Origin: Candidatus Woesearchaeota archaeon | Lineage (GTDB): Archaea; Nanobdellota; Nanobdellia; Woesearchaeales; JABGXB01 | Direction: 5' to 3' | Assembly (NCBI GenBank): GCA_018675975.1 | Contig: JABGXB010000002.1 | Span: 1 to 64,000, forward strand | DNA: 64,000 nt | Part shown: positions 43,995 through 53,085 of the stretch, one piece after another | Position numbering within the stretch: the stretch's first letter is position 1 | Layout of the letters: the number at the start of each line of letters is the position of its first letter | Translations under genes and position numbers: made by a program | The notes under the pieces: generated by a model | Databases searched by the model: none | Told to the model about the DNA's origin: nothing | Seen by the model: the letters and a program-made list of their open reading frames with translations, nothing else

Positions 43995-45626
43995 ATGGAA
44001 AATAATAATAATAATAATAATATAGACGGACAAATAATAGGTGGAGATTTTACTGCAATTAAAGTTAGACAAAAATCAAAAACTAATTTTGAAATTGGTG
44101 AGCTATTAATTTGTGAAGTTGAAAATAAAAAAATAATATATAGAATTTTTGATTTATCATTTAGTTCACAAATTAGTGATCAAAATTTAGAATTAATATC
44201 AGGACTTAATTTAGAAAAAGATATTGATCATAATATTATTGAAAATGATTTGCGGAATTATATTACAGCAGATCTTCAAGCATTAATTGTTATAGAAGGT
44301 GATGGGAAATCACATGTTTGTAAAGTAATGCCATCAATGTTTAATTATATAAGACGTGTTTGTGAAAATGATTTTGATTTTTTTTCAAAAGAATCACATT
44401 ATGATTCAATTAAATTTGGAAATTTAAGAACTGGATCTAAAGAATTAAATGTACCAATTTATTTAGATGGTAAAGATGTTTATTCACATCACATTTTAAT
44501 AACAGCAACAACTGGAAAAGGTAAAAGTAATTTAGTTAAAAATTTATTATTTGATTCCTTAGATAAAACATTTGTTTCAAATTTAGTTTTAGATCCACAC
44601 AATGAATACTTTGGTGCAACATCACTAGGCCTAAAAGATCATAATATGGCTAAAACTTATTTGAAATTTTATTCTAATAATAAAGTAAATTATAATATAA
44701 ATGCAAATAGCCTGAAAATAAATTTAAAATTAATACAACCATTACATCTAAGAGGAGTAATTACTTTATCAGATGCACAATGGGAAGCAATTCAATTAAT
44801 TTATTCTAATTACAAAGAAAACTGGATTAATGAAATCTATCACGAAGATTCAATAAGGGCATTTTTATTAAAAAGTAAAATTCAAGAAGATACATACAAA
44901 GTAATTGTAAGAAAGTTTACCAATTTATTTTCATGTTATTATAAAAATGATAAATTATATTCTAAAGGAATTTTTAGTATTGGAGAAATTGAAGGCTTAA
45001 GTTTTATTTCAGATATAGTTAATCACATTGAAAATAATAATACAATTATTATTGACACATCTTCAGTTGCAAGTGCAGTTGAAATATTAATAGGTTCTTT
45101 AGTGGTTAGTGAAATATTTTCCAAATACAAATCATATAAAATGTTAGGGGAATTAGACAATAAACCATTAGTAAATATTATCCTTGAAGAAGCTCCAAGA
45201 GTAATTGGTAATGAAGCATTAAAAAAAGGATCTAATATTTTTGATACAATTGCAAGAGAAGGAAGAAAATTTAAAGTTGGATTAACTGCAATCACTCAAT
45301 TACCAAGTTTAATTCCAAAAACAATTTTAGCAAATATGAATACTAAAATTATAATGGGAACTGAAAATCATGGAGAAAGACAAGCTATTGTTGATTCTGC
45401 AGCTCATGATTTAAGTAAAGATGGAAGAAGTATAGCATCATTAGATAGAGGTGAAGCAATCTTATCAAGTAATTTTGCAAAATTTGCAATTCCCATTAAA
45501 ATTCCATTTATTGATACAATAATCAAACAATCCAAAGAAAAAATAGAAAAAGAAAAAACAAATATATATACTAATCATAAAATAGATGAAGTCAAAAAGA
45601 GTTTCTCCGGTATTGATTTAGATTAG
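43995..45626 (+). CDS. herA: HerA-like DNA translocase/helicase (DUF87)
   Basis: HerA is a hexameric ATPase that works with the NurA nuclease in DNA end resection. ITATTGKGKSNLVKNLL (Walker A region) and NLVLDPHNEYFG match the HerA/FtsK-like family; VNIILEEAPRVIG is Walker B; the following AITQLPSLIPKTILANMNTKIIMG is the typical sensor region. The ORF track starts at 43923, inside the RluA gene. ATG 43995 directly follows the RluA stop codon (TAAaATG) and gives a 543-residue protein. The first residues are a run of seven Asn. NurA, Mre11 and Rad50 are not adjacent. Confidence 0.85.
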   Translation: MENNNNNNNIDGQIIGGDFTAIKVRQKSKTNFEIGELLICEVENKKIIYRIFDLSFSSQISDQNLELISGLNLEKDIDHNIIENDLRNYITADLQALIVIEGDGKSHVCKVMPSMFNYIRRVCENDFDFFSKESHYDSIKFGNLRTGSKELNVPIYLDGKDVYSHHILITATTGKGKSNLVKNLLFDSLDKTFVSNLVLDPHNEYFGATSLGLKDHNMAKTYLKFYSNNKVNYNINANSLKINLKLIQPLHLRGVITLSDAQWEAIQLIYSNYKENWINEIYHEDSIRAFLLKSKIQEDTYKVIVRKFTNLFSCYYKNDKLYSKGIFSIGEIEGLSFISDIVNHIENNNTIIIDTSSVASAVEILIGSLVVSEIFSKYKSYKMLGELDNKPLVNIILEEAPRVIGNEALKKGSNIFDTIAREGRKFKVGLTAITQLPSLIPKTILANMNTKIIMGTENHGERQAIVDSAAHDLSKDGRSIASLDRGEAILSSNFAKFAIPIKIPFIDTIIKQSKEKIEKEKTNIYTNHKIDEVKKSFSGIDLD

Positions 45627-45800
45627 TATAGATGCAATACCTAATAATTTATTATTAAAACCAAATTAAAACGTTAAATTTGATAAAAACCATTAAAAAA
45701 TAAATACCCAACGTTATAACATTTCATTAAAAATATAATAATATACAGACTAATTACATTTACTAGGAAATAAAAAAAACTAGAGCATAAAACAATATAT

Positions 45801-46020
45801 TAAGGACTCGATTGATGTCATCGTAATCGGATATCAAAGTAAAGAAAAGTAAGCAATATATATCAAGGGAAGTGCTAGGATATAAAATTGTTATAGGTTC
45901 TGAAAAGAGCACAGCCAAAAAATTTAACATAGATAGTATGTTAAAAACTTAACGTCAGAACTTGAGGAAGAGCGATCGAAAATCGAACCCTATTTTTTAT
46001 TTTTTTTATCTTTTTTTTAT
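45801..46020 (+). ncRNA. Structured RNA candidate in a 565-bp gene-free region
   Basis: No gene lies between herA (45626) and 46192. In the middle is a denser segment with several compensated helices. CGATTGAT pairs with ATCGTAATCG around GTC (45809-45829). AGGTTCTGA (45895-45903) pairs with TCAGAACTT (45955-45963) and encloses a perfect 9-bp hairpin, TTTAACATA/TATGTTAAA (45923-45945). CGAT/ATCG forms a small hairpin (45973-45985). Poly-T runs (45991-46018) follow, as in archaeal termination. The size (about 190-220 nt) suits a stable RNA. I saw none of the diagnostic motifs of SRP, RNase P, 5S or tRNA. The strand is inferred from the T runs. Before 45780 the region is AT-rich filler; after 46020 see the next entry. 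Confidence 0.5.
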
Positions 46021-46064
46021 AAAAGATAATTTATAATCAAACATTTGAAGAGATTAAGGCATTC

Positions 46065-46098
46065 TATGGCCCCTAAAGGGGTCATATTCTTTTTCTTA
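46065..46098 (+). terminator. GC-rich hairpin with T-rich tail
   Basis: ATGGCCCC-TAAA-GGGGTCAT is an 8-bp stem with a 4-nt loop, followed by ATTCTTTTTCTT. It stands out in the AT-rich gap. It may end a short RNA beginning after the TATA-like TTTATAAAAGATAATTTATAA (46015-46035), or act as a backup terminator for the RNA before it. Confidence 0.45.
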
Positions 46099-46191
46099 TT
46101 GACCAATATGTGACAGAAATAAAGATTAAATCAATTATTATTTTATTAAACAAAAAAATATTAATTATTATATATACTTAAATGTCACAAA

Positions 46192-48180
46192 ATGAAAACT
46201 GATCCTTTTACAAATAAACCGTTAAGAAATTTACATCCATTAATTAAAAATAAAAAATTTGAATATGAACCATTAATTGATGAAAGAAAATTATATGATG
46301 GTGAACCTTTTTTTCACCATGGACATTTAGCAACTACAAAAGATATTGGTAAAACAGTAGTTGATCACGGTGCTGAAAAAAATATGATTTCTGCTATCGA
46401 AAATGCAGCAAAACAAGGTGCAAGATCAATAGAATTAACACCGAATGCTTCAGGACAAGCACCAGGTCAAGGAATTGAATCAATAGGAACTGAACATAGA
46501 AAACAAATATCAGATTTTACAAAATTAAATAAAATGTGTGTAACGGGAGTTCATGTAAATCCATCACAAGTTGGAAATTTATCTGGTTTTAATCCACAAG
46601 ATAAAACATTTAGTGAAAAATATAGAAATTATCAATTAAGCGAAATAAAAAAAGGTATTGATTTTAATTCCGACATTCAAGGAGGAGGAGTTGTTTTTCA
46701 TACAAATGAATTTGCAAGACATAATTGGTCTGAACTTGACAATTTAGGAAATGATATAGAATTTGTACCACAAGGTCAAGATAAACAAAATTCAGATTTT
46801 ATAATTGTAGATAAAAGAACAGAACAAGCACAAACAGTTCCACAGAATTATGAATTTAATGATATAGATATAAAAAGATCAAATGATTTTAAACAACCAT
46901 TTGAAGTAAAAATAGAAAAAAAAAATTGGAATGAATTAAAAAAAGATTTTAATCAAAAAGAATTAGAAAAAGAATTAAATAAAAAATTCCAGAATGAAGA
47001 AAAAATAATTGATCCAAGTTTTTCACAATCCATATTATTTAATTTGAAAAAAAATGAAATCAATACTATCAATTCTCAATTAGAATATACAGAATTTAAA
47101 TTAAAACAATTAAGTACACAAAAAAATGAATTTAAAAAATTACATGAAGCAAATTTACAAGTTGAAACAAAATTAACTAAAGAAGAAAATAAAAGAATGA
47201 AAAAAATATATCCTGATTTAGAATTTCTAGGAGAAATTAGTGAATCTGAATATTATAATTATAAATTAAAAGAAGCAACAGTAATGTTATCAGATACTGA
47301 ACAAAAATATGGCGAGTCACATATACAAAAAAAAAGAATTTTTGAAGATATAAATAATGTAAAAAGTGGAGAAGAATTTGGATTTGAAAAGTCAGTAAAT
47401 TCTTTAGTGGATTTAGCAAAATATGCAAAGAAAAAAACTGATGAAAATAAAAATATTGAAAAACCAATTTTTTTAGCACCAGAAAATATTTTTCCAGATA
47501 ATGGTTTTGGGGCACACCCTCAAGAAATGAAAAAATTGATTATTGCAGCAAGACAAAAATTTACAAATGAATTATTAAAATCAGGTAAATGTAAAAATTA
47601 TAAGGAAGCATTCAAAAAAGCAAAACAACATATTCGTTCAACATTCGATACACAACATATGGGTATGTGGTTTGCAAATATGAAAGATAAACCAAATGAA
47701 ACATCAAAACAGAAAATTAAACGTTTTAAAAAATGGTATATTGATCAAGTAAAAGATACAAGTAAAGAAGATATGTATGGGGGGATGCACATTGTTGACG
47801 GTTTTACGGGACATACACATGTAGATTTAGGACAAGGAATTCACCCAATAAAAGAAGCAGTAAAAATAATTTCAAATAATACAGAAGGTTTTCTAGCATT
47901 AAATAGTGAAGCATATGAAGGTGGAGATATGCTAGAAAAAGTTTGGGATTTTTTTGCAATGCCAATGAGAGCACCAAAAACTGGAATTGAAGCAGATGCA
48001 TTTGCTAAATCAGCATCCATGTCTACAATAGATTCTGCGTTTGCAGGAATTCAAATGCATAATGATGCAAAAATTGTAAAAACAAATTCAACACCAACAA
48101 TGTATAATTCGAGTAAATCACATCCTCAAGAAACTGATATGAATCAAATTCAAAATTGGGATGGACTTCCATTAGAATAA
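46192..48180 (+). CDS. TIM-barrel (sugar isomerase/AP endonuclease-like) protein with coiled-coil insert
   Basis: This 662-residue protein has two barrel halves separated by a charged helical insert (about residues 230-400). The N-half shows GARSIELTPN and VTGVHVNPS, strand-loop patterns of xylose-isomerase-like barrels. The C-half shows FLAPENIF, TFDTQHMGMW, MHIVDGFTGHTHVDLGQG and FLALNSEAYEGG, with His, Asp and Glu positions that could bind metals as in AP endonuclease family 2. The exact reaction is unknown; assignment is by pattern only. A TTATATATA box lies about 21 nt before the ATG. It has no obvious partner gene nearby. Confidence 0.65.
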   Translation: MKTDPFTNKPLRNLHPLIKNKKFEYEPLIDERKLYDGEPFFHHGHLATTKDIGKTVVDHGAEKNMISAIENAAKQGARSIELTPNASGQAPGQGIESIGTEHRKQISDFTKLNKMCVTGVHVNPSQVGNLSGFNPQDKTFSEKYRNYQLSEIKKGIDFNSDIQGGGVVFHTNEFARHNWSELDNLGNDIEFVPQGQDKQNSDFIIVDKRTEQAQTVPQNYEFNDIDIKRSNDFKQPFEVKIEKKNWNELKKDFNQKELEKELNKKFQNEEKIIDPSFSQSILFNLKKNEINTINSQLEYTEFKLKQLSTQKNEFKKLHEANLQVETKLTKEENKRMKKIYPDLEFLGEISESEYYNYKLKEATVMLSDTEQKYGESHIQKKRIFEDINNVKSGEEFGFEKSVNSLVDLAKYAKKKTDENKNIEKPIFLAPENIFPDNGFGAHPQEMKKLIIAARQKFTNELLKSGKCKNYKEAFKKAKQHIRSTFDTQHMGMWFANMKDKPNETSKQKIKRFKKWYIDQVKDTSKEDMYGGMHIVDGFTGHTHVDLGQGIHPIKEAVKIISNNTEGFLALNSEAYEGGDMLEKVWDFFAMPMRAPKTGIEADAFAKSASMSTIDSAFAGIQMHNDAKIVKTNSTPTMYNSSKSHPQETDMNQIQNWDGLPLE

Positions 48181-48234
48181 TAATATAGTTTAAACCACAT
48201 ATATTTTTAAATAAAAATTAAAAAAAAATCAATT

Positions 48235-48675
48235 ATGTTATTAGAAAATATGTTATTAGAAAAAAATGATATTCAGTTATTTTCAAAAGAAATATTAAAT
48301 TTTATTGAAGAACAAAAAATAGGTAGAATCTCAGATTTAAACAAATTGATAGAAGCAGATAAAAAACGCTATGAATTGGATAAAGATCAACATTTTATAG
48401 AATTATCAACATCAGATAAAAAATATTCAATAGTATTTAACCTTTCTTATATAATTACAGATTGTGGAGTACCATTTGAATTAAAATTTAATCCTGAATT
48501 AAACTATACCATTACTTGTCTAAAATCAATTTATATTTTTGATGGTTTTAATAAATTTAATGTGGGTGGAATGCCAATGGTAGATGAATCTGGAAATTTC
48601 TTTCAATCAAAAGAAATACCTACAATTCAAATTCCAGCAATTAAACAAGAGTTAGAACTTTTTTACCAATTATAG
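48235..48675 (+). CDS. Hypothetical protein, 146 aa
   Basis: Not recognised. The N-terminal half is helical and charged (KEILNFIEEQKIGRISDLN). The C-terminal half is mixed beta, with LSYIITDCGVPFELKF and IPTIQIPAIKQELELFY. No signal peptide, TM segment or motif is apparent. The ATG is preceded by an A-rich stretch without Shine-Dalgarno. It follows the barrel gene by 54 nt and may be co-transcribed. Confidence 0.55.
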   Translation: MLLENMLLEKNDIQLFSKEILNFIEEQKIGRISDLNKLIEADKKRYELDKDQHFIELSTSDKKYSIVFNLSYIITDCGVPFELKFNPELNYTITCLKSIYIFDGFNKFNVGGMPMVDESGNFFQSKEIPTIQIPAIKQELELFYQL

Positions 48676-48801
48676 TATCATTAGAATAATTATTATCTAA
48701 TATTCATATAACATACGATATGTTTATAAAACAAATTTACTCATTCTATAATAAGAAAGTATGCAATTAGCATTATTCTAATTATGAAAAAGAGGATTAA
48801 A

Positions 48802-49374
48802 ATGGCTGTTAAAAAAAAAGTTTCGAAAAGATCAGGCAGATCAAGTAGAAAAAAAGCACCAGCGAAAAGAAGTTCAGCTAGGGTTTCAAAAAAAGCTCCA
48901 GCAAGAAAAGCTGTGTCAAAAAGTTCAAAATCAAGAGCTAAACCACCTGCAAGAAAAAGCAGTAAACCGGCTTCACCAAGTAATGGATATGAAGTAGGAG
49001 CATTAGCACTAAGATTAGGTTTAGGAGTTTACTTTTTATGGGTAGGCCTTTTATTAGCATTAAATAATGGATTTCAAGAATTCTTTAGTTCAGTTCTTGC
49101 AAGTTTAAATGCGTCACCAACATTATTTCAATTAGCATTTATCGTACACTTAGTATTAGGGTTTTGTTTAATTCTTGGATTATTTACAAGATATGCAGGT
49201 TTATTGGCATCAATAATAACCTTAGTGGCATTATTTACTGCTTGGGACGGTGTGACTTCACTTTTAACAGGTGCAGGCATTGTTTACATGATTAAAAATC
49301 TTGTAATAATCGTTGCTGGTTTTAGTTTATATAAAACAGGTAGTAAAGAAATGAGCGTTGACTACGCTCTTTAA
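48802..49374 (+). CDS. DoxX-family membrane protein with histone-H1-like polycationic N-terminus
   Basis: Residues 1-60 are Lys/Arg/Ser/Ala/Pro repeats (KKAPAKRSSARVSKKAPARK), like H1 or AlgP tails and fit to bind nucleic acid. The rest is a four-helix membrane domain (YEVGALALRLGLGVYFLWVG, HLVLGFCLILGLFTRYAGLLA, MIKNLVIIVAGFSLY) of the DoxX/TQO small-subunit type. ATG 48802 follows AGAGGAT by 5 nt, a good Shine-Dalgarno; the ORF track's ATG is 18 nt upstream. Codon use is GC-richer (GCT, AGC, GCG) than its neighbours, as in a highly expressed gene. It ends before a poly-T run (49374-49390). Confidence 0.75.
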   Translation: MAVKKKVSKRSGRSSRKKAPAKRSSARVSKKAPARKAVSKSSKSRAKPPARKSSKPASPSNGYEVGALALRLGLGVYFLWVGLLLALNNGFQEFFSSVLASLNASPTLFQLAFIVHLVLGFCLILGLFTRYAGLLASIITLVALFTAWDGVTSLLTGAGIVYMIKNLVIIVAGFSLYKTGSKEMSVDYAL

Positions 49375-49454
49375 TTTTTTATTTTTTTTTACAATTAACT
49401 AATTCTAAAATATATATAGAAAAACATTATAAAGATCATTATAATTAACTAAAT

Positions 49455-50267
49455 ATGATACAAGAGCAAGTATATGAGCTAATTATGAAAGAAGATGATA
49501 TATCTTGGCAAGGTATGTTATATGATTTAGTTAGACAAGAGGAAATGGATCCTTGGAATATTGATATAGCAAAATTATGTGATAAATTTGTTAAAAATGT
49601 ATTAAAATTAAAAGAAACAAATTTAATGGTTTCTGGAAAAATTGTTTATGCTTGTGCACTTTTACTTAAAATTAAATCAAAATATTTACTTGAAAACGGC
49701 CTTAAAGGATTAGATAATTTATTTGACAATATTAATGGAACAAATGAAACATATGAAGAAGATGATTCAGAAATTGATAATACAAATAAAATAAGAGCAA
49801 AAGAAATTCAAAAAAAATTATTTCCAAGAACTCCACAACCAAGAGAAAGAAGAGTTAGTATTTATGATCTAATTGATGCACTTGGTAAAACTTTAGAAGT
49901 TAAAAATAAATTTATGCATAAAATAATTCCAAAAGTTAAAAGAGTACATATTCCATTAAAAAAAATGGATATTTCATTATTAATAAAAGATGTTTATAGA
50001 AAAATAAGAAATAATAATGATGAAAAATTAAACTTTTCACAATTATTACCAGAAAATGAATTTGCAACTAAAAAAGATAAAATATTTACATTCATGCCAT
50101 TATTACATTTACATAATTTAAGAAAAATACATTTGATTCAAAAAAAAGATCAAAATAATGATTTTGAAGTTTTACATTTAAGAAAAGGAATTAATGCACC
50201 TGAAGAAGAATATGAAATATTTAGTGAAAAACAACAAAAATTAAAAATAAATGTAACTAATAAGTAA
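49455..50267 (+). CDS. scpA: Segregation and condensation protein A (kleisin)
   Basis: ScpA bridges the SMC heads in the chromosome-organising complex. The family opening DDISWQGMLYDLVRQEEMDPWNIDI, then KIVYACALLLKIKSKYLL, matches its N-terminal domain that binds the SMC neck. A short acidic linker (about residues 88-110) and a winged-helix C-terminus (LLHLHNLRKIHLIQK, about 215) complete it. The 270-residue length is normal. SMC and ScpB are not in the window. Confidence 0.85.
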   Translation: MIQEQVYELIMKEDDISWQGMLYDLVRQEEMDPWNIDIAKLCDKFVKNVLKLKETNLMVSGKIVYACALLLKIKSKYLLENGLKGLDNLFDNINGTNETYEEDDSEIDNTNKIRAKEIQKKLFPRTPQPRERRVSIYDLIDALGKTLEVKNKFMHKIIPKVKRVHIPLKKMDISLLIKDVYRKIRNNNDEKLNFSQLLPENEFATKKDKIFTFMPLLHLHNLRKIHLIQKKDQNNDFEVLHLRKGINAPEEEYEIFSEKQQKLKINVTNK

Positions 50268-50312
50268 TAACAAAAACAAACAATTATAAATATTAATTGA
50301 ATTCTACACCGT

Positions 50313-51074
50313 ATGATATTAGAAAGAATTTTAGCGTTTTGTAACAAAATTCAAAAAAATGAAAAATCCAGAAATTTTGTCGAAAGAATAGAAAAAGATC
50401 TGCACACATTAATTTATGGTAAAGGCTATTCTAAAATAGGAGCTTTCGAGGAAAAATTTATATCAGATAATTATGGTAAACATAAAATGTTAGATGAATT
50501 TTTAACAAATAAACAAACTGGGAATCAATATAAAAAAGGTGAATATATTACTAATAGAGATTTTACAATGGCAGAACAACATATTATACAATATTATCCA
50601 GAATATTTTAAAAATGCAGAATCAATTAATGGAGTAAAACAAGCAGATATATTTTTATATGGAGATTTAAAATTAAAAGTTTCAGATAAATTTGACTTTG
50701 GAGATTCAATTTCAATGCATAAGTCAGACGGTGAAATAATTTTAACTAATGAAGTTGAAACTGAAGATTATATTACATTTCCAAATAGTTTTCTAACTGA
50801 AAATTTAAACATTGTAATTACTGGAGCTAGAAACGTAAGTGGAAAAGTATGCAATCCAGGATTTATACAATCAACAGAAAATATAGATATTGAAATAACT
50901 AAACCATTTAGTATAGAAATAAATACATATAAACATGAACAAGAATTAGACCTAAAAGGATTTGAATATGATTCATTATATAGAGTATATAGACCAATAG
51001 GTGAAAAAATGGTATTTGAAGTTATTCGATTAAATAGTGATAGTGGTAAAATTAAAGTTAGAAAATCATATTAA
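50313..51074 (+). CDS. Hypothetical protein with N-terminal nuclease-like helices, 253 aa
   Basis: I cannot name a family. Helical N-terminus (residues 1-90, YGKGYSKIGAFEEKFI), a middle section with KQADIFLYGDLKLKVS (about 110-125), and a beta-rich C-terminus (FDFGDSISMH, NIVITGARNVSGKVC). It is soluble. TATA box TTATAAATATTA is centred about 25 nt before the ATG, so a leaderless mRNA is likely. It is the last protein gene before the rRNA operon, whose promoter begins only 20 nt after its stop. Confidence 0.55.
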   Translation: MILERILAFCNKIQKNEKSRNFVERIEKDLHTLIYGKGYSKIGAFEEKFISDNYGKHKMLDEFLTNKQTGNQYKKGEYITNRDFTMAEQHIIQYYPEYFKNAESINGVKQADIFLYGDLKLKVSDKFDFGDSISMHKSDGEIILTNEVETEDYITFPNSFLTENLNIVITGARNVSGKVCNPGFIQSTENIDIEITKPFSIEINTYKHEQELDLKGFEYDSLYRVYRPIGEKMVFEVIRLNSDSGKIKVRKSY

Positions 51075-51094
51075 TAATTAAAATAATTATTCAA

Positions 51095-51111
51095 ACGAAA
51101 AGTTTTATAAA
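51095..51111 (+). promoter_or_regulatory. rRNA operon promoter (BRE + TATA)
   Basis: ACGAAAAG (BRE) is followed by TTTTATAAA, the best BRE/TATA pair in the window. Transcription should start near 51133, leaving a leader of about 200 nt before the mature 16S. The leader contains the 5' arm of the 16S processing stem (51221). Confidence 0.65.
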
Positions 51112-51220
51112 CAGGAGGATTTCTCAAAACTATACCAATTGCCTCCAACACTAAATGTGTTATTTAAATAAAATAAATATTTACTATTTATTTGTATTAA
51201 AAATATTCAATTTTTAATTT

Positions 51221-51239
51221 GTAAGTGAATGATATAAAA
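51221..51239 (+). repeat. 5' arm of the pre-16S processing stem
   Basis: GTAAGTGAATGATATAAAA is the exact reverse complement of TTTTATATCATTCACTTAC at 52816-52834. The two arms flank the 16S gene and would pair over 19 bp, as in the stems cut during rRNA maturation. Confidence 0.85.
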
Positions 51240-51330
51240 CAGAATCTTTGTGATGACGTTTTATATTGTGCAAAGTCAATTCTAATAAGTTAAAATAATG
51301 CGATTGTACTTCAAGGATCTTTAAAAAATT

Positions 51331-52808
<1,478 letters not shown>

Positions 52809-52815
52809 TTTTTTA

Positions 52816-52834
52816 TTTTATATCATTCACTTAC
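52816..52834 (+). repeat. 3' arm of the pre-16S processing stem
   Basis: TTTTATATCATTCACTTAC pairs perfectly with 51221-51239. It starts right after the mature 16S end (poly-T then arm). Confidence 0.85.
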
Positions 52835-52856
52835 TTTTTTCATTTATATTCAGAAC

Positions 52857-52930
52857 GGGGTCGTAGCTCAGCCTGGTAGAGCATCTGCCTTGCAAGCAGG
52901 GGGCCTCGGGTTCGAATCCCGACGACTCCA
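52857..52930 (+). tRNA. tRNA-Ala (anticodon TGC)
   Basis: A complete cloverleaf: acceptor GGGGTCG pairs with CGACTCC (one G-T), D arm GCTCAGCCTGGTAGAGC, anticodon stem TCTGC/GCAGG around CTTGCAA (anticodon TGC), and T arm CGGG-TTCGAAT-CCCG. The discriminator is A and CCA is not encoded. Its place between 16S and 23S is typical of many archaea. No intron. Confidence 0.96.
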
Positions 52931-53032
52931 CTTTCAAATTAAAAAAATAATATTCAACAAATTACAAAATTATCATATGGCAAAAGATATGGTAAGAATG
53001 ACGAGGTATAAATATTTATTATTTTCATACTG

Positions 53033-53063
53033 ATGAAATCGATGCATAGGTAATGTCTTTGAA
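53033..53063 (+). repeat. 5' arm of the pre-23S processing stem
   Basis: ATGAAATCGATGC and GTAATGTCTTTGAA are complementary to GCATCGATTTTCAT and TTCAAAGACATTAC at 55995-56027. The two helices are separated by ATAG on this side and TAATT on the other, leaving an internal loop where archaeal splicing endonuclease or another RNase could cut. Confidence 0.75.
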
Positions 53064-53085
53064 CTAGAACAATCTAGGTTAAATA

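Noticed and set aside
45801-46020. Assigning the RNA as RNase P, SRP or 5S
   Set aside because: None of the diagnostic motifs (P4 GAGGAAAGTCC, SRP helix-8 loop, 5S loop E) is present.
51111-51148. GGAGG/CCTCC inverted repeat at the rRNA promoter
   Set aside because: It overlaps the predicted transcription start and is short, so it is unlikely to act as an RNA hairpin.
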